This document shows positions 1 to 11,872 of a stretch of 64,000 nucleotides of DNA, in pieces; the stretch's first letter is position 1; each line of letters starts with the position of its first letter. The stretch is taken from NCBI GenBank assembly GCA_013397455.1, contig VYZB01000238.1:605319-669318 (forward strand), in the 5' to 3' direction. Under the pieces are notes generated by a model. That model was not told where the DNA came from, made no database searches, and saw only the letters and a list, made by a program, of their open reading frames with translations. This DNA is from Crotophaga sulcirostris (Eukaryota; Chordata; Aves; Cuculiformes; Crotophagidae). The translations under genes were made by a program, and so were the position numbers.

Positions 1-3000
1 TTGGTTGTGTGGCTGGAGACGCTGCCAGTTTATCATCAAGCTGAAAAGCCAGTGCAGTAGTGAAGACTCAAAGATGCTGAGATGCACACCACAGTAGTCA
101 CCCAGGGGGGGAGGACACTGGAGGCTTGCGGGTCCCCAGGCCAGAGCTGCAGCAAATAACCTGCTGACCATGGGTATGGGAAACGCCACATCTGCAAAAG
201 TGAGATTTGGCAGATAAAATCAATTTTTAGGCATAAGAACCGCAACAATCCTGGGTTTCTCTGGAAACAGTGGTGTTGTGTGTCCCCATCGGCCAAGTGG
301 CTCAGGAGCTTGCCTGGGAAGGGGGAGATGTGTGCTCTGGGTGCTCCTGGATCTGAGAGATTTGAAACTTCAGCTTCTGTGGGCACGTGAGTGCTTTGGC
401 CACCATGATGAGGATATTCTAGAGCAAAGCACCCCATTGAAGCTGTACAGAGATGTGCAAAACTTGCAGATTTGGAAGAAGCTCCTGCTAAAGAGAGACT
501 GCTTCCCTAATCTTATGGTGAAGGGTCTTGACTGGAAGCAGGGAAACCTGCTGGTCTGATCCCTGCTTCCCAGCCTTTTCATAAATTTATTTCAATCTGT
601 AGATAAAGACAAAAATGACATGGGAAGCAGGGCCTGGGATGCACCCTCTTTCTTCCACCACTCCTACTGCACCACGTTCACTCAGCTGAGCCCACTACTG
701 GCCCAAAGAAAACCAAGCAAAAGAGGTTCATTGGCAAAGGAAGCACAGTGACACCTATTCTTCTCCTTGAGTCCAGGCACTCTCAGTAGCGGGGAAAAGA
801 TAACCTGCACAGTGTGCTCAGCACCACCTTGGACCCTTCAGGAAGAATTTTCCCAACTACAGTCTCACTGGGAGTAAGTCTTGATCTGTGTGGCAGTGTG
901 GTGATGTGTACCAAGATCATGACCAGGAATTAGCTCTGGGCCACCCCAAAGGAGTAGGTGCTGACTTTGAATGGAGGTTACTTTCAGATTTTTGCCCATG
1001 GTTCGTAATCACAAGTGCCATCAACTCTGCTGCATATGTTTGGTTCTATACCTTGCAAGAAGAATACAATCAGCTGGAAAAGACCTTCCCAACATCTATT
1101 AAATGCAGACAAAAGACGACATGACCAAAAATGAAAATTACAGAAGAAGAGCAAGGGCTGGTGACTCATTTGGAGCAGATTCACACAGCCCTTGAAGGCT
1201 TTAGTAGTATTGCTTTGATATGCAACTGCAAGTGACCTGAGAGGTAGTGGACGGCATATGTCAGTCTAAGCAAGGGATGGTACCTGAACCTCATGTGTCA
1301 GCAGGTACATCTCCTACATGATATCAGTTGCTCCTGCAATTCAGACAGACTGAAATTGTCAATATTTCCTGCGAAAAATGAGAGCTTCCCATTTAATAAC
1401 TTTCATTTCACTTTCTTTAAATGTCTGAATGTATTCCAGTGCTTCCTAGTATCTACCATTATAATGCCATTTCAAACAGAGACTTGCATGAGTCACTGTG
1501 CTACCGTATCTAGAATTCATCCTAGAAATGCCCAGGCTCTTCTTTCTGCTGTTTCTCCCAATCCCTTCGGAACTACAGAAGTTTCCTCCCGATTTTTATC
1601 TTGAGGTCCTCATGATACCACCTAATGTCCTCTTTGTGGTAAAATCTAGTTATTACAAAACGTTTTGACCTCTCAGGGGTGAAGCAGGCAAGCTTACATT
1701 AAATCCAGATACATTTGGGTAAGCGCTTTCTGATGAAAACTGATTTATGTATTTGTAGTTCAAGTGCCATTCATAGAAAACAAAAAGTCAAGATATTCAC
1801 ATTTAGGAGTGGAAGGTTCACAATGAGGTTAAGGATACAGAAGGGAAAATAATGTTCATGGTCTTAAGCTTTATTTTCTAAAGGTGTTTCTCTACCATAA
1901 TTAGTTGTGTGCCTGTGTGGTACAATTTGACTCTTTAAAGTTTGTGTCTCTAATTCTGTATGGGATTATTTTCTGCATTACAGCAGTGATCTGACAGCAT
2001 TGTTGGAACTATCTGTGATAATAAGGTGATACTTCATGCATGTGCTCTTCCAGGATTGTGACCAGAGTAGCTGAAGGTGCAGACTACTGTAGGTCTTCAG
2101 GAAAGCTGTGTCTATAACTTGCTTCCTTCCCCCTTTGTTTTTTTTTGGTGGACGTAGTGCTGTAAAGCCAGCTTCAGCTGGAAGCATTCTTTATATAGAT
2201 GCAATTTGTACAAGGTTTTGGCACCCTTATCTGCAAAATAATCAAAATTATGGACAACTTAGAGACTGCGTACTCAGCTGGGCATCCAGAGCTCATCCTT
2301 AAGATAAGCTATATCTACCAAAGAGATTTGAGGCTCAGCCCTGCTAATTGTGTTGCTCTTCATCTTACCGCTTCATTTCCTCTAGATTTTCTTCTACATG
2401 ATAGAAATAAATAATGGTGGTTTTTGGACTTCTGTAGGAGTCATGGATCTATTTTTTCCCCACTCTAGTGTCACACCTATAGTGTAATAGGAACTGTGGC
2501 CTTGTTTGAATTACCATTGTGTTGCATTTGGATGCTGGTGTGTTGGGTGGTCAAAACAGTGGGAAAAGTAGCTCATAATCTGTGAAACACATGAACTACA
2601 TTCCTGTGACATTTAGAAATACTTGGCAGAGAGACACTGTTGACTGAAAGGGAACAAGGCACCATTACCTTCCTGTGTAGTTTGCTCTGTGTTATGGTGA
2701 CTAAGAATGCTCTTGCATAACAATTTTAATTTTATTTCTTTTAGGTGAAAAGGTCAGTTACTTTAGCTTTTTTTTTTTTTTTTTTTTGTGCAGAAATAAC
2801 ACATTCATCACCACACACGACTGTTAATTATCCAGAATGTAACTGACAGCTCAAATGGAGAGAACCTCCTGAAACTCACTGCAGGTAAAGATGACTAATC
2901 CTTTACTGGAAAGACCTTGACTGGGCCCTCAGGTTTTATTACCTATTACAATGTTTATCCTCTGGGAGTTCAATTTCTTGAATTGAAAAATGTGGCAATG

Positions 3001-3951
3001 TGATAACCGATATGTCAGCTATAAATATCATTTACTTGCTGAGGACAGAAAAGAAAACAAACCTTATGTTCTATACTAAGCCCCATTAAGATAGTTTTAA
3101 ATGGGAAAAGGAATGACAAATTGTAAGTGGGAAAGTGGCAGAACTTAATACAGAACTGAATACTAGTGGATACTTTGTCACCGTGTCAGACTCTCAACTA
3201 TCCAAGCCTTGATGAGTTTATTTAGCCATAAGAGCTGCCTCCATGTTGAGGGTATCAAAGGAGATCTTGAACCTTCAAACACCTCCATGCACACTCCTAC
3301 CAAGCCCCACAGGATATGAGGGGATAACACCTCATGTCATGCCATAAAAACAAGTGAACTATATAGTGGTCTTGTCATTTTGGGTACTATGATCAGAAAA
3401 GCCACCAAAAGCTACCGTTATGACATGGACTCCATGGAAGCCCTGTGCGAAATACTTTGTAATAGGACTAGAGACTGTCAGATGTAAGCAATCTGCAGCA
3501 GCTCACCCAAGAATCAGGCTTTTCCCCTGTAGTACCCAAGACTGTAGTAGCTGTGGGTAATTCCTAACCTAAATTAGCATCCTTCATCTAGCTGAAGAAG
3601 TCACAGGTCTCAGGGGTGAGGTGGACTCAGGAAACTGTATGCTCATTCTTTCTTCTAAGCTCTGCACTCATTTCCAGCCCATTACTTACAGATGATACTG
3701 ATAGTGTGATAGGAAATCATTATAATAGCATATAGCTATTAATTTATGATAGGTATGATAGGTATACTATCGGTGTCCTTGCAAAAGCCTGAAGGGGAAA
3801 GCTTAGCACCTTGATTATTCCTGAAGGGCACACACTTTGAGATAGCTTTTCATGTTACCACTTTCTTCTAAACTTACTCCTCAACCACACAAAAATTTCC
3901 CTGTGGTCCAGCTGGCAGGTAGCTGTCTTCAATCTTTGGGGAATCAGCTGG
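1..3951. other. Intergenic DNA, no supported gene
   Basis: AT-rich non-coding sequence. ORFs of up to 133 codons on both strands have no recognisable domain and no splice context. Apart from the poly-T tract I see nothing to annotate. Confidence 0.7.
2768..2787. repeat. Poly-T tract, 20 bp
   Basis: An uninterrupted run of T. I see no SINE or processed-gene body beside it on either strand. Confidence 0.9.
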
Positions 3952-4038
3952 CAATGTAGACCCAGTTTACACCTGGGCAATGTAGACCCAGTTTAGGTCT
4001 GGGCAATGTAGACCCATTTTATGTCTGATCAATGACCC
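3952..4038. repeat. 26-bp tandem repeat, 3.3 copies
   Basis: Three adjacent 26-bp units at 3952-3977, 3978-4003 and 4004-4029, each beginning caatgtagaccca. A partial fourth begins at 4030 (caatgaccc). Units 1 and 2 differ at only a few bases and unit 3 is more diverged. It lies in intergenic DNA with no gene effect visible. Confidence 0.93.
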
Positions 4039-7000
4039 TTGTGACCACAGGCCATACCTTTGTCTGGCAGATTTTATTATCCAAGGTGAGACAGTCTGAA
4101 GGATGAAATGATATCCATTGAGGTGATGAGGTGTCTCTATGCTGAGCTGGTAGTGAGAGGGAAAGGACAGGTCTATGGAGCTCTGATATCTCCTCTCCTG
4201 CTGGTGCACATCAACTATTCATATTGGTTTTGGTTTTTCATTTTAAAAAAATACTTATTTTTAAAAAATCCCCTACTATTAAGGAGGCTAACAAGGATAA
4301 CTAGGTAAAAAAGAGACTAGTAATCTCACAGCCGACATTATTGTATGTATTCAATGCAACATAAATAGTGCTAAATCACTAGAAGAAAACTCTATTTACC
4401 CTCATGCAGTGGTTAAGATCTTCCTATCTCATGGCTCCGTAGCCATTGGTTTCAGGAGCCAAGTCTGGTAACAGGGCTCACCGCTGTGTTTAAGAGCATT
4501 TGTTACTGGGGATTAGTAGTTTTCCCATAGCACCCAGGAGCCATGGCCACAGTGCAGAGCCCTGTTGTGCTCAGAGCTGCATGAATGTGCAGTGATGTTG
4601 TCTTTGTAATGTTTCAGCTTGATCCAAGGAAAAAAAGGAGCCTGTGGGAGGAAGGTTTGTGTTGGCTGTAAACCAACACGTGCACAGTTTAATAACATAC
4701 ATCTATGTTCAGTGATTTCAGCTCTTATCTTTTAATTAGAAACTATAGGACCCTAACTCAATTTTAAACAGCTTACAAGTGCAGATTTTATAGTCTTGCC
4801 TTTTATTTTCTTTGTACTGAGGTGAAACAGTGAGAAAAATCACTCTTAAGGAAAAAGCCCTTGCAGTAACTGTTATTCCTCAACAGTTTTTAAGTTTTTC
4901 TACCAGCTTTGGAGCTGCCATTTCCAGGTCTCCCTTAATTAATCCTAGGAACATAAGGATCTGACAGAAATGTGGTTTGCCAGTTTGAGAATCCCTTTCC
5001 TTACGAGGTCTTCAATTACATTAATTAATTAGTCTTATATAATTCAATTCACACAGCTGAATAGACCTAATTAAAAATAAGTACATTTACAAGCTATCTT
5101 GTTACGACAGCATTAAGGGTAATGAGTTCATTAAGCTCCACGCAAAAACAATACCAGACTGAGGGTACAGGCTGCAACATGTTGAAGACACTCACTGCTG
5201 AGGAAAGGAGGCTCTGCCAACAGAGATAGCCTATCTGCACCAAAAGCATTTACTTCAAAGATCATAGATAATATTGGAAGGCTTAATGAGGGTATACTTT
5301 TAAAATGTAAATAGGAGGACCTAGTGGGCACATAAATTGCATAACACTCACAGTATACCCTCTGTTCTTGCTTATGGAAGCAAAGGGGGTAAAAGTTACC
5401 AGGTCACATCACTCCCCCTATGTAAAAGAGGTTTTCTGCTTGTAGATCAGGTCCTATTGGCACAGGAGTGCCCGGTTGTACTTACTCATTGGAATAGTAT
5501 CATAAGCTTGAAATAGCTGCTACACACCCCATTTGTCTGAGTACTCCTATTTGTGAAGTTTGTCCCAAAATGTTTGGCTGATAACTGAAATAAACAAAAG
5601 GTGGCTCCCAACACTGTTGTTCTGCTCCACCTTTATAATTGTGAACTTTTGAAAAACCTCTTTCAGATCAAAATGACATAAAAAGCTTTATGGTAATACT
5701 GAGAACTGGATTTATTTTATGATATGCAGGACCAATAATTGATTCTTTAAAAGTTTGCTGTGTTTTCACATGAAACATTAAAATGTTATGTGCTAAAATG
5801 GCAGACACAGGAAATTTTTAATATGCTGAAATAAAATGTGCTTAAATAACCCTCCACAATACTCTTGCATTCTTTGCTTTGCTTGCACTGAGAACCAGCC
5901 GTCACTTTTAAGTTTTAATAAGTTTCATATGTTTTGTAGAGGAACCATGTTTGGTTAATTCTAACCTTTAATTAGTAGCCTCTGGATTGGTGTATACCCC
6001 AGGCACGGGGATGTTATTAGTGTGAACTGAAAGCTATGTGTGTTACTCCATAACAGATCAAAACAAACCTTGTATGCTCTGACAGCATTAAATCCCACTG
6101 AGACCTGGTGCAGGATATGGTTTTCCACTTGCAAAAGAAAATCGTAATTCACAAGCCTTTGCCAGATGTTGTCCCCCCAATACTTCAGCTTCATTACATA
6201 CCTACCGAGTAGGTGGTCACCTAAGGTAAAGCCAAGAGTTCCCTGTTATAGGGTTTGCCAGACTAAATAATTTCTCCAGGTTGTTTTCTTTTTTTCTTTT
6301 TTTTCTTTTTGAAGAATAATAACAACAACTATCAAAAGAAGGTGCTGGAAAATGGCTGTTTAAGGATCTTCTTGTCTTCTGAGAGAAAGGCAGACCCATG
6401 CTCATGATCTCTTACAGAGGAAAGACTTAGAAGCTTAAAGCAACTGTTGAGGACTTTGCTTCTGCTAAACAATGTCACTGCAGAGCACGCTGTGCAGCAA
6501 GTGCTACAGCAACACAAAAACATAAGACAAACAAAATGAAAAGGGCAGGAGACTGTAACAGAATAGTTTTAAAGTGGATTTCAGAAGGCATTATTTGTTA
6601 AAGATAGAGGTGTTCCTGGAACCAAAGAGAAATGTCCCCTAAATGAGAGAGGAAAACTTATGAGTGGCTGTTCATCCCTGGCATTTTATTAGTACGTAGA
6701 TAGCTGGCAAAAACGTCTACTATAACACTCTCAGACTGTTATCAGATTTTTGCTGGTCAGCAAAAATCATCTTTATCGTCTGTGCAAAATGAAGAAAACT
6801 TAATTTTTCCCCAGGAAAAAAAAAAAAGGACATTTTACATGGAAAAGAGAAACTTGAACAAAAAAATTGTACTCAGCCTTTACCCAAATTTACTTTGCAA
6901 ACAGCTTTGGTGACCCTGCCTTGTTGTCTTTACATATTCAGCTGTAAACACACAAAAAAATCTCATGTTGTAAATTTATTGTAACTTTCATGGTCCAAGA

Positions 7001-9110
7001 ATATAAGAAAGACAGGATTGTAGACAGAAATTAAAATTAAAAGTGTTCCATAATTGGAAAACATGGAATAATTTTTAGACTTAACCTCTTTCAGTAATTT
7101 TATGTGACCTTCTGTAAGTAAACGAAGAGGTTTCTGTTTTAAAATACATAGATAGTTTTCATTTGTTCCAGGAAATTTTATAAGTGTGGCAAGTAATGAC
7201 TGCAAGTACATTTTGTACAGCAAAAAGCACCAAGATTACTTTAAAAAAGAAATTAAGTTCTCCCTGGCTTCTGGAATTTTTGAGAGGAATTAGATAAATG
7301 TTTGACTCTGAATGCCACAAGGTACTTAAGGTACAACTACTTGAATCCACAGAAATCTTATCTGCTGCCACGGTGAAAACCAGCTCGTGAACATCAGGCA
7401 TTCAGTGACATACTTACATGATCTATTTTTGACCAGGCCTAATGCAAGCGTTGCGATAAAAAGGCAGGTCCTGCTGACACATTGGCACATGAAGTGAAGA
7501 ACAAATGTGTGGTGGTGCCACACAAGCAGTCCTGCAAAGTGTTCTCCTTCCAGGAGCAACACTACAGAGCCATGTCTGTAGTCATAGGTGCTCTCCTGCA
7601 GGATCAGACCTGTCTGAATGCAAATAGGATTGTTTTATTCGTTGTTTTGATGCTTGCCTGAATAATTTCTTACAAAATGTATTGCAACGAGTACATTTCT
7701 TCTTTTAACAGGCTCTTGTAGCTCTAGTTCTATTGATGGGCCTCTCTGTCAGGAAAGTCAATAGCTGTCATGGAAGTGATTTAAAACTAGTCACATAGCA
7801 ATTCCCAGTTATTTTATTACAGTATACAGAGTGCAATGTTATTTCTTTGTCTAGGAATACCACATTGACAACTCATTTTGTGAAACTGTCCCATAACCGA
7901 CTTTTCTCATATCTTCAATTTAGTGGTATCACACCCTATGTCCATGTCATCAAGGAAAAAATCTTCTCTCTCAGCAGCAGCAAGAACAAATAATTTTTCT
8001 GAACCTGGCTTTTGAGAGCTTCCAGCACTAAATCCTGTGTGTGAACAAAGCAATAAAATTTGCAGGCCAACCTGAGCTAAGCTTTGAGGTTTGAGAAGAA
8101 GCCTGAAAAGCCAGGGTAGTTTTCCCCGTTTCTCCTCTTTTCCTTTCCTCTTCCTTTTTAACATACAGACTGAGACAAACTTGCCAACTTCTGTTCCAAT
8201 GGCCTCTGCAACATCCATCTTTCTCTACAGGTAAACACCACAGGTAATTTCTTTCAAGAGTGTTATCTTCCTAAATTTAGACCTGGATTAATCTCTTTTT
8301 TTAGACAACGACTTTCAATTCTTTGACAGAAATCTGAACAACATAAAAAAATGTTTCTAGTCAAAATTACAGATCAACTGGAAGTTCATATCCAGTCACG
8401 CAGGATTTCCTCTGCAGGAATGAATGAATGAGAGCCATTTTATTTGTCAATTATGTTGTTTGCCTCTGGAGAATAATAGCCAAGCAAATTAATTAGTGAA
8501 AATAAGCCACAAAACCATCAAAACATTCAGGCAAAACTTCACTCAAACTAACATGTTCAATGAAACAGAAACTTGGACTGGCAGCTCAGTGTTTTTACAC
8601 TATTTGTTGATTCTACTGACAGCTTTAATCATTGCTGAGCTGACACTCCAGTGGTACAAATGAGTAAATAAAATGTCAGTTTTGCTTACGTTGACATTGA
8701 ACATAACTGTTCAACCTTGACGGGTCTGTATTTGTAGACAAGAGAATCACTTCTTAGACTTTTCTGCAAGAATAACACTGCTAAAATCTGTACAGCTACC
8801 ACATACATGGCTTGCAACCAATAAAAGTCAGTTATTTTTATTTGTGATTCTTTGACAAAATCTAATGGTGTCTTTTTCTTTCCCTGGTCAGAAGAACAGA
8901 GCAGCTGTAACATGCACCCAGCTGCAGATCTCAAAGCAAAAACCTCACCTCACTGAAACCAAAGGGAGTCTTGCTACCAGCTCCTGTGAGCTCAGCACTG
9001 GCTCTACATTTGTTCTAAGGATTACATGAAACTCCAAGATTTTCCTGCAAAAAATCCAATGTCAAAGAGGTTCTTTGTTCAAGGCATAACCTGAGTTGTC
9101 TGTCAAACAT
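4039..9110. other. Intergenic DNA, no supported gene
   Basis: No recognisable transposon, RNA gene or coding exon. One plus-strand segment at 8169-8230 has good splice signals and is treated as a finding, not a gene. Confidence 0.65.
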
Positions 9111-9227
9111 GGGCCCTGATCCAGCAAAGCACTTAAGCACATGTGTAGCGTTGTTGAAACCAATGGGACTACCACTCACATGTTTAAAGTCATGCGTGTG
9201 TTTAAGTGCTTTGCCGGCCTGAAGCCT
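9111..9227. repeat. Palindromic MITE-like element, 117 bp
   Basis: The two ends are imperfect inverted repeats. The core arms are perfect over 13 bp: GCAAAGCACTTAA at 9124-9136 and TTAAGTGCTTTGC at 9202-9214. Outside them, cctgatccag pairs loosely with cggcctgaag. The middle contains aaccaatgggact. This matches an ancient palindromic interspersed repeat common in reptile and bird genomes. I recognise the pattern but cannot assign a family name. Confidence 0.7.
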
Positions 9228-11047
9228 TGCAGAAGTCCTTTATATCATGTTGATTTCAAAGCACATTTCGTTATTACATCACTGTGCTGTTCTTGGCAGG
9301 GAATGAATTAATAAATGAGACAAGGAGAGGTCCGGCAGGAGCTGCCAGAGGAGTGGGACACTGCATTCCTTTCAAAACAAGGCCACGGCAATAAGTTTTC
9401 AGAAGACATGAATCAGCCACGTTGGCAGTTATAAATAACATGAAGCAGCCGGGTCAAGTGACATCCCGCTGCACTACGTATATTGCAAGAACATATCGAT
9501 ACTGGGTACTTTGAGTTTTCAGTCTTCCCACAGACTTGGCATCCACCCACCCTCCGAGGCCAACTGGAGTCTGGTTGGTGGGAGGACGCACTTACTCCTT
9601 CTCTCCGCACGAGATTTACATGCTATTTCATGAGCTGGGATGGCATGGTTGGACAACAGCACTGTTGTTTATGCCACGCTATTGGCATGCAAGTGTTCTA
9701 CAGGTATATTAAAGCCAAACTGTCTCCCTGAAGACACTGTGGTAAGCATAGGGTTGCATTGAGAGACATACTTACTCCCAAAGTACATAAGCTGAGCTCT
9801 CCTAGTGATGATCTGTTGCACTCTGGACCCTGTGGCCATACCTTTGTTGCCATTTGAGTGCTGGGTTTAAAACTGAAGTTCTTTCATATGCACAGTCCCA
9901 TTCAAATAATGGATAAAAAACCCTCAGGAACACACCATTATGACATGGCCATGCTACTTCTTGCCAGCAGCCAACCTTGTATCCTGCTGCCAGTGGATTG
10001 GCTTGGCACCCAGGTCCAGTCCATGCCTGTTGGTAAAGTCTCTGAGCCCACATTGTAGAGTCCTGTGACACCATGTCACAGCACTGGGCTCGCACTGACA
10101 CCTCACTCAGGCCTACAAGGTGCAATGGGATCTGCTGGTAGCACCCGCTCAGGTAGGCATGATGGCAAAAGCTACACTGATTTCTCTCCTTTTCATAGCC
10201 ATGAGAAACCTATTTAGGAAGGGAGAAGCTACATGGAAAAGAAAGAACACTTGGGGGAACAGGGCAGTAAAAAGAGGGCAGGTGTAGATAGCATGAGGAA
10301 GGAGGAAAAAGAGGTGGAATAAGGTAGCAAACTAGGCAGTGTCCTGGGAATAAATAAGGCACGTTTTGGGATATCTTACTGAGGAACTGGCAAAGCAAGG
10401 ATGGGGAAAAGAATGCAGCCTCACTCAGCCGTGACAGAAAGAGTTCATGCTCCATGCTGCAGGAAAAGGGTGCCAGTAGGGGAAATGTGGGAATGGAAAT
10501 TTGGTACCATAAATAATCTGACCTGTTGTTATCTAGGAGAGGTATTTTGCTTTGCTGGGATTGAATTAAATACAACTTGTATTGATTACACAAGTGGGAA
10601 GGAACAGCAGAAGCTATGGAGCTTTCAAAGTTATTTTCACACACAATGAAATGTAGTTAAATAGTGCAAGTCTAGGACTTCTTCCCTTGGAAAATTTCTC
10701 TTAAGGAAGCCACTGTGCTACAGACACTGACAAACAGCTAGAAGAAAAAACTTCTTTGGAAGCCAGTGGGAAGAGGGGCCAAGCTCCCTGTCAGAGCCTC
10801 AGCTCCATATGCCTTTTCTGTTGAAATCTGCAAAAAACTTGGTAGGAAGGACAAGTGATTTATTTATAATTTCATCTTGGAATTCCAGAAGTTTGGCACC
10901 GTTTTTCATTTCTTGCACTTTTTAGATTTGCTTGCTTATTACTGATAGATTATTTTAATGCCATTCATGACGAGACTACAACAGATCACTTAATTAAATT
11001 TGAACAAAGTAAAACCAACTACAGTTTTCTAGTCTGAAAATGGCTTT
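9228..11047. other. Intergenic DNA, no supported gene
   Basis: Several overlapping ORFs (the longest has 144 codons, on the minus strand at 10210-10644) lie in a purine-rich or pyrimidine-rich stretch and encode low-complexity, Ser/Pro/Leu-rich sequence. They look like chance ORFs. Confidence 0.7.
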
Positions 11048-11294
11048 AAACTGGAAGGGGGAAGATTTAGATTGGACATTAGGAAGAAATTCTTCTCAAT
11101 GAGAGTGGTGAGACACTGGCACAGGTTGCCCAGGGAAGCTGTGGGTGTCCCCTCCCTGGAGGTGTTCAAGGCCAGGTTGGATGGGACCTTGAGCAGCTTG
11201 GGCTGGTGGGAGGTGTCCTTGCCCGTGGTAGGTGGATTAGAACTGGATGATCTTCAAGGTCCCTTCCAACCCAAACCATTCCATGATTCTATGA
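11048..11294 (+). mobile_element. CR1 LINE 3' end, about 245 bp
   Basis: Plus-oriented CR1: gatttagattggacattagg, the gacactggcacaggttgccc segment, aaggccaggttggatgggac, and a 3' end of ccattccatgattctatga. It is severely 5'-truncated, as most CR1 copies are, and ends in the ATTCTATGA terminus. A 19-bp near-identical pair flanks it (11055-11073 and 11296-11314). Confidence 0.95.
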
Positions 11295-11820
11295 AAAGGG
11301 GCAAGATTTAGATTATTTCCTTGAACTAAGACCCAAAGTGCCCTTTGATGAAAGTTACAGGAAAGTTATCAGCAGCAGCTTAAACACATGCTGCCAAGCT
11401 TACAACAGAGGAGCGCTTGTACACTTTCAAGAAGATGTTTTGCATCCTCTTATTCCAGCAGCACACAGCATTACTGTTATCATGGAGGCTGAATTGCATG
11501 TGGGAAACCTCATTTGGAGATAGGCTATAATATTTTTTTCTGATGCATACGTTGCACAGGGCTGGGACTTGATACAAAATGAGGACCTAATCCAAGCCCC
11601 TTTGTAACCAATGGCAAACCTTCTGTGATTTCTCTGGGATTTTGATACATTTCTCTGCCTGTAATTGATGATATAGGAGTAATGTTATTTTTGCTGTGGT
11701 ACTTGCATTAAGAATCACGGCTATCATTTGATCAAGCCTGTTGCAGTATGTTTTCTAGCAAGAGACTTAACTTCTTTGAAGGATTTAAATCTGCTAAACC
11801 ACCTGGGAAAGCAAAGATAA

Positions 11821-11872
11821 TGCAAAATGTAATTTTAATGTATATAAATGCAGTGCAAAATGTAATTTTAAT
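11821..11872. repeat. 19-bp direct repeat, 33-bp period
   Basis: TGCAAAATGTAATTTTAAT occurs identically at 11821-11839 and 11854-11872. It is a small local duplication in AT-rich intergenic DNA. Confidence 0.9.

Noticed and set aside
7326..7562. Minus-strand ORF followed by a gtaagt donor at about 7412
   Set aside because: The donor-like site is good, but no convincing acceptor or protein similarity is seen, so it remains a chance match.
10210..10644. 144-codon minus-strand ORF
   Set aside because: It encodes Ser/Pro/Leu-rich low-complexity sequence caused by a purine/pyrimidine strand bias, with no homology I can name.
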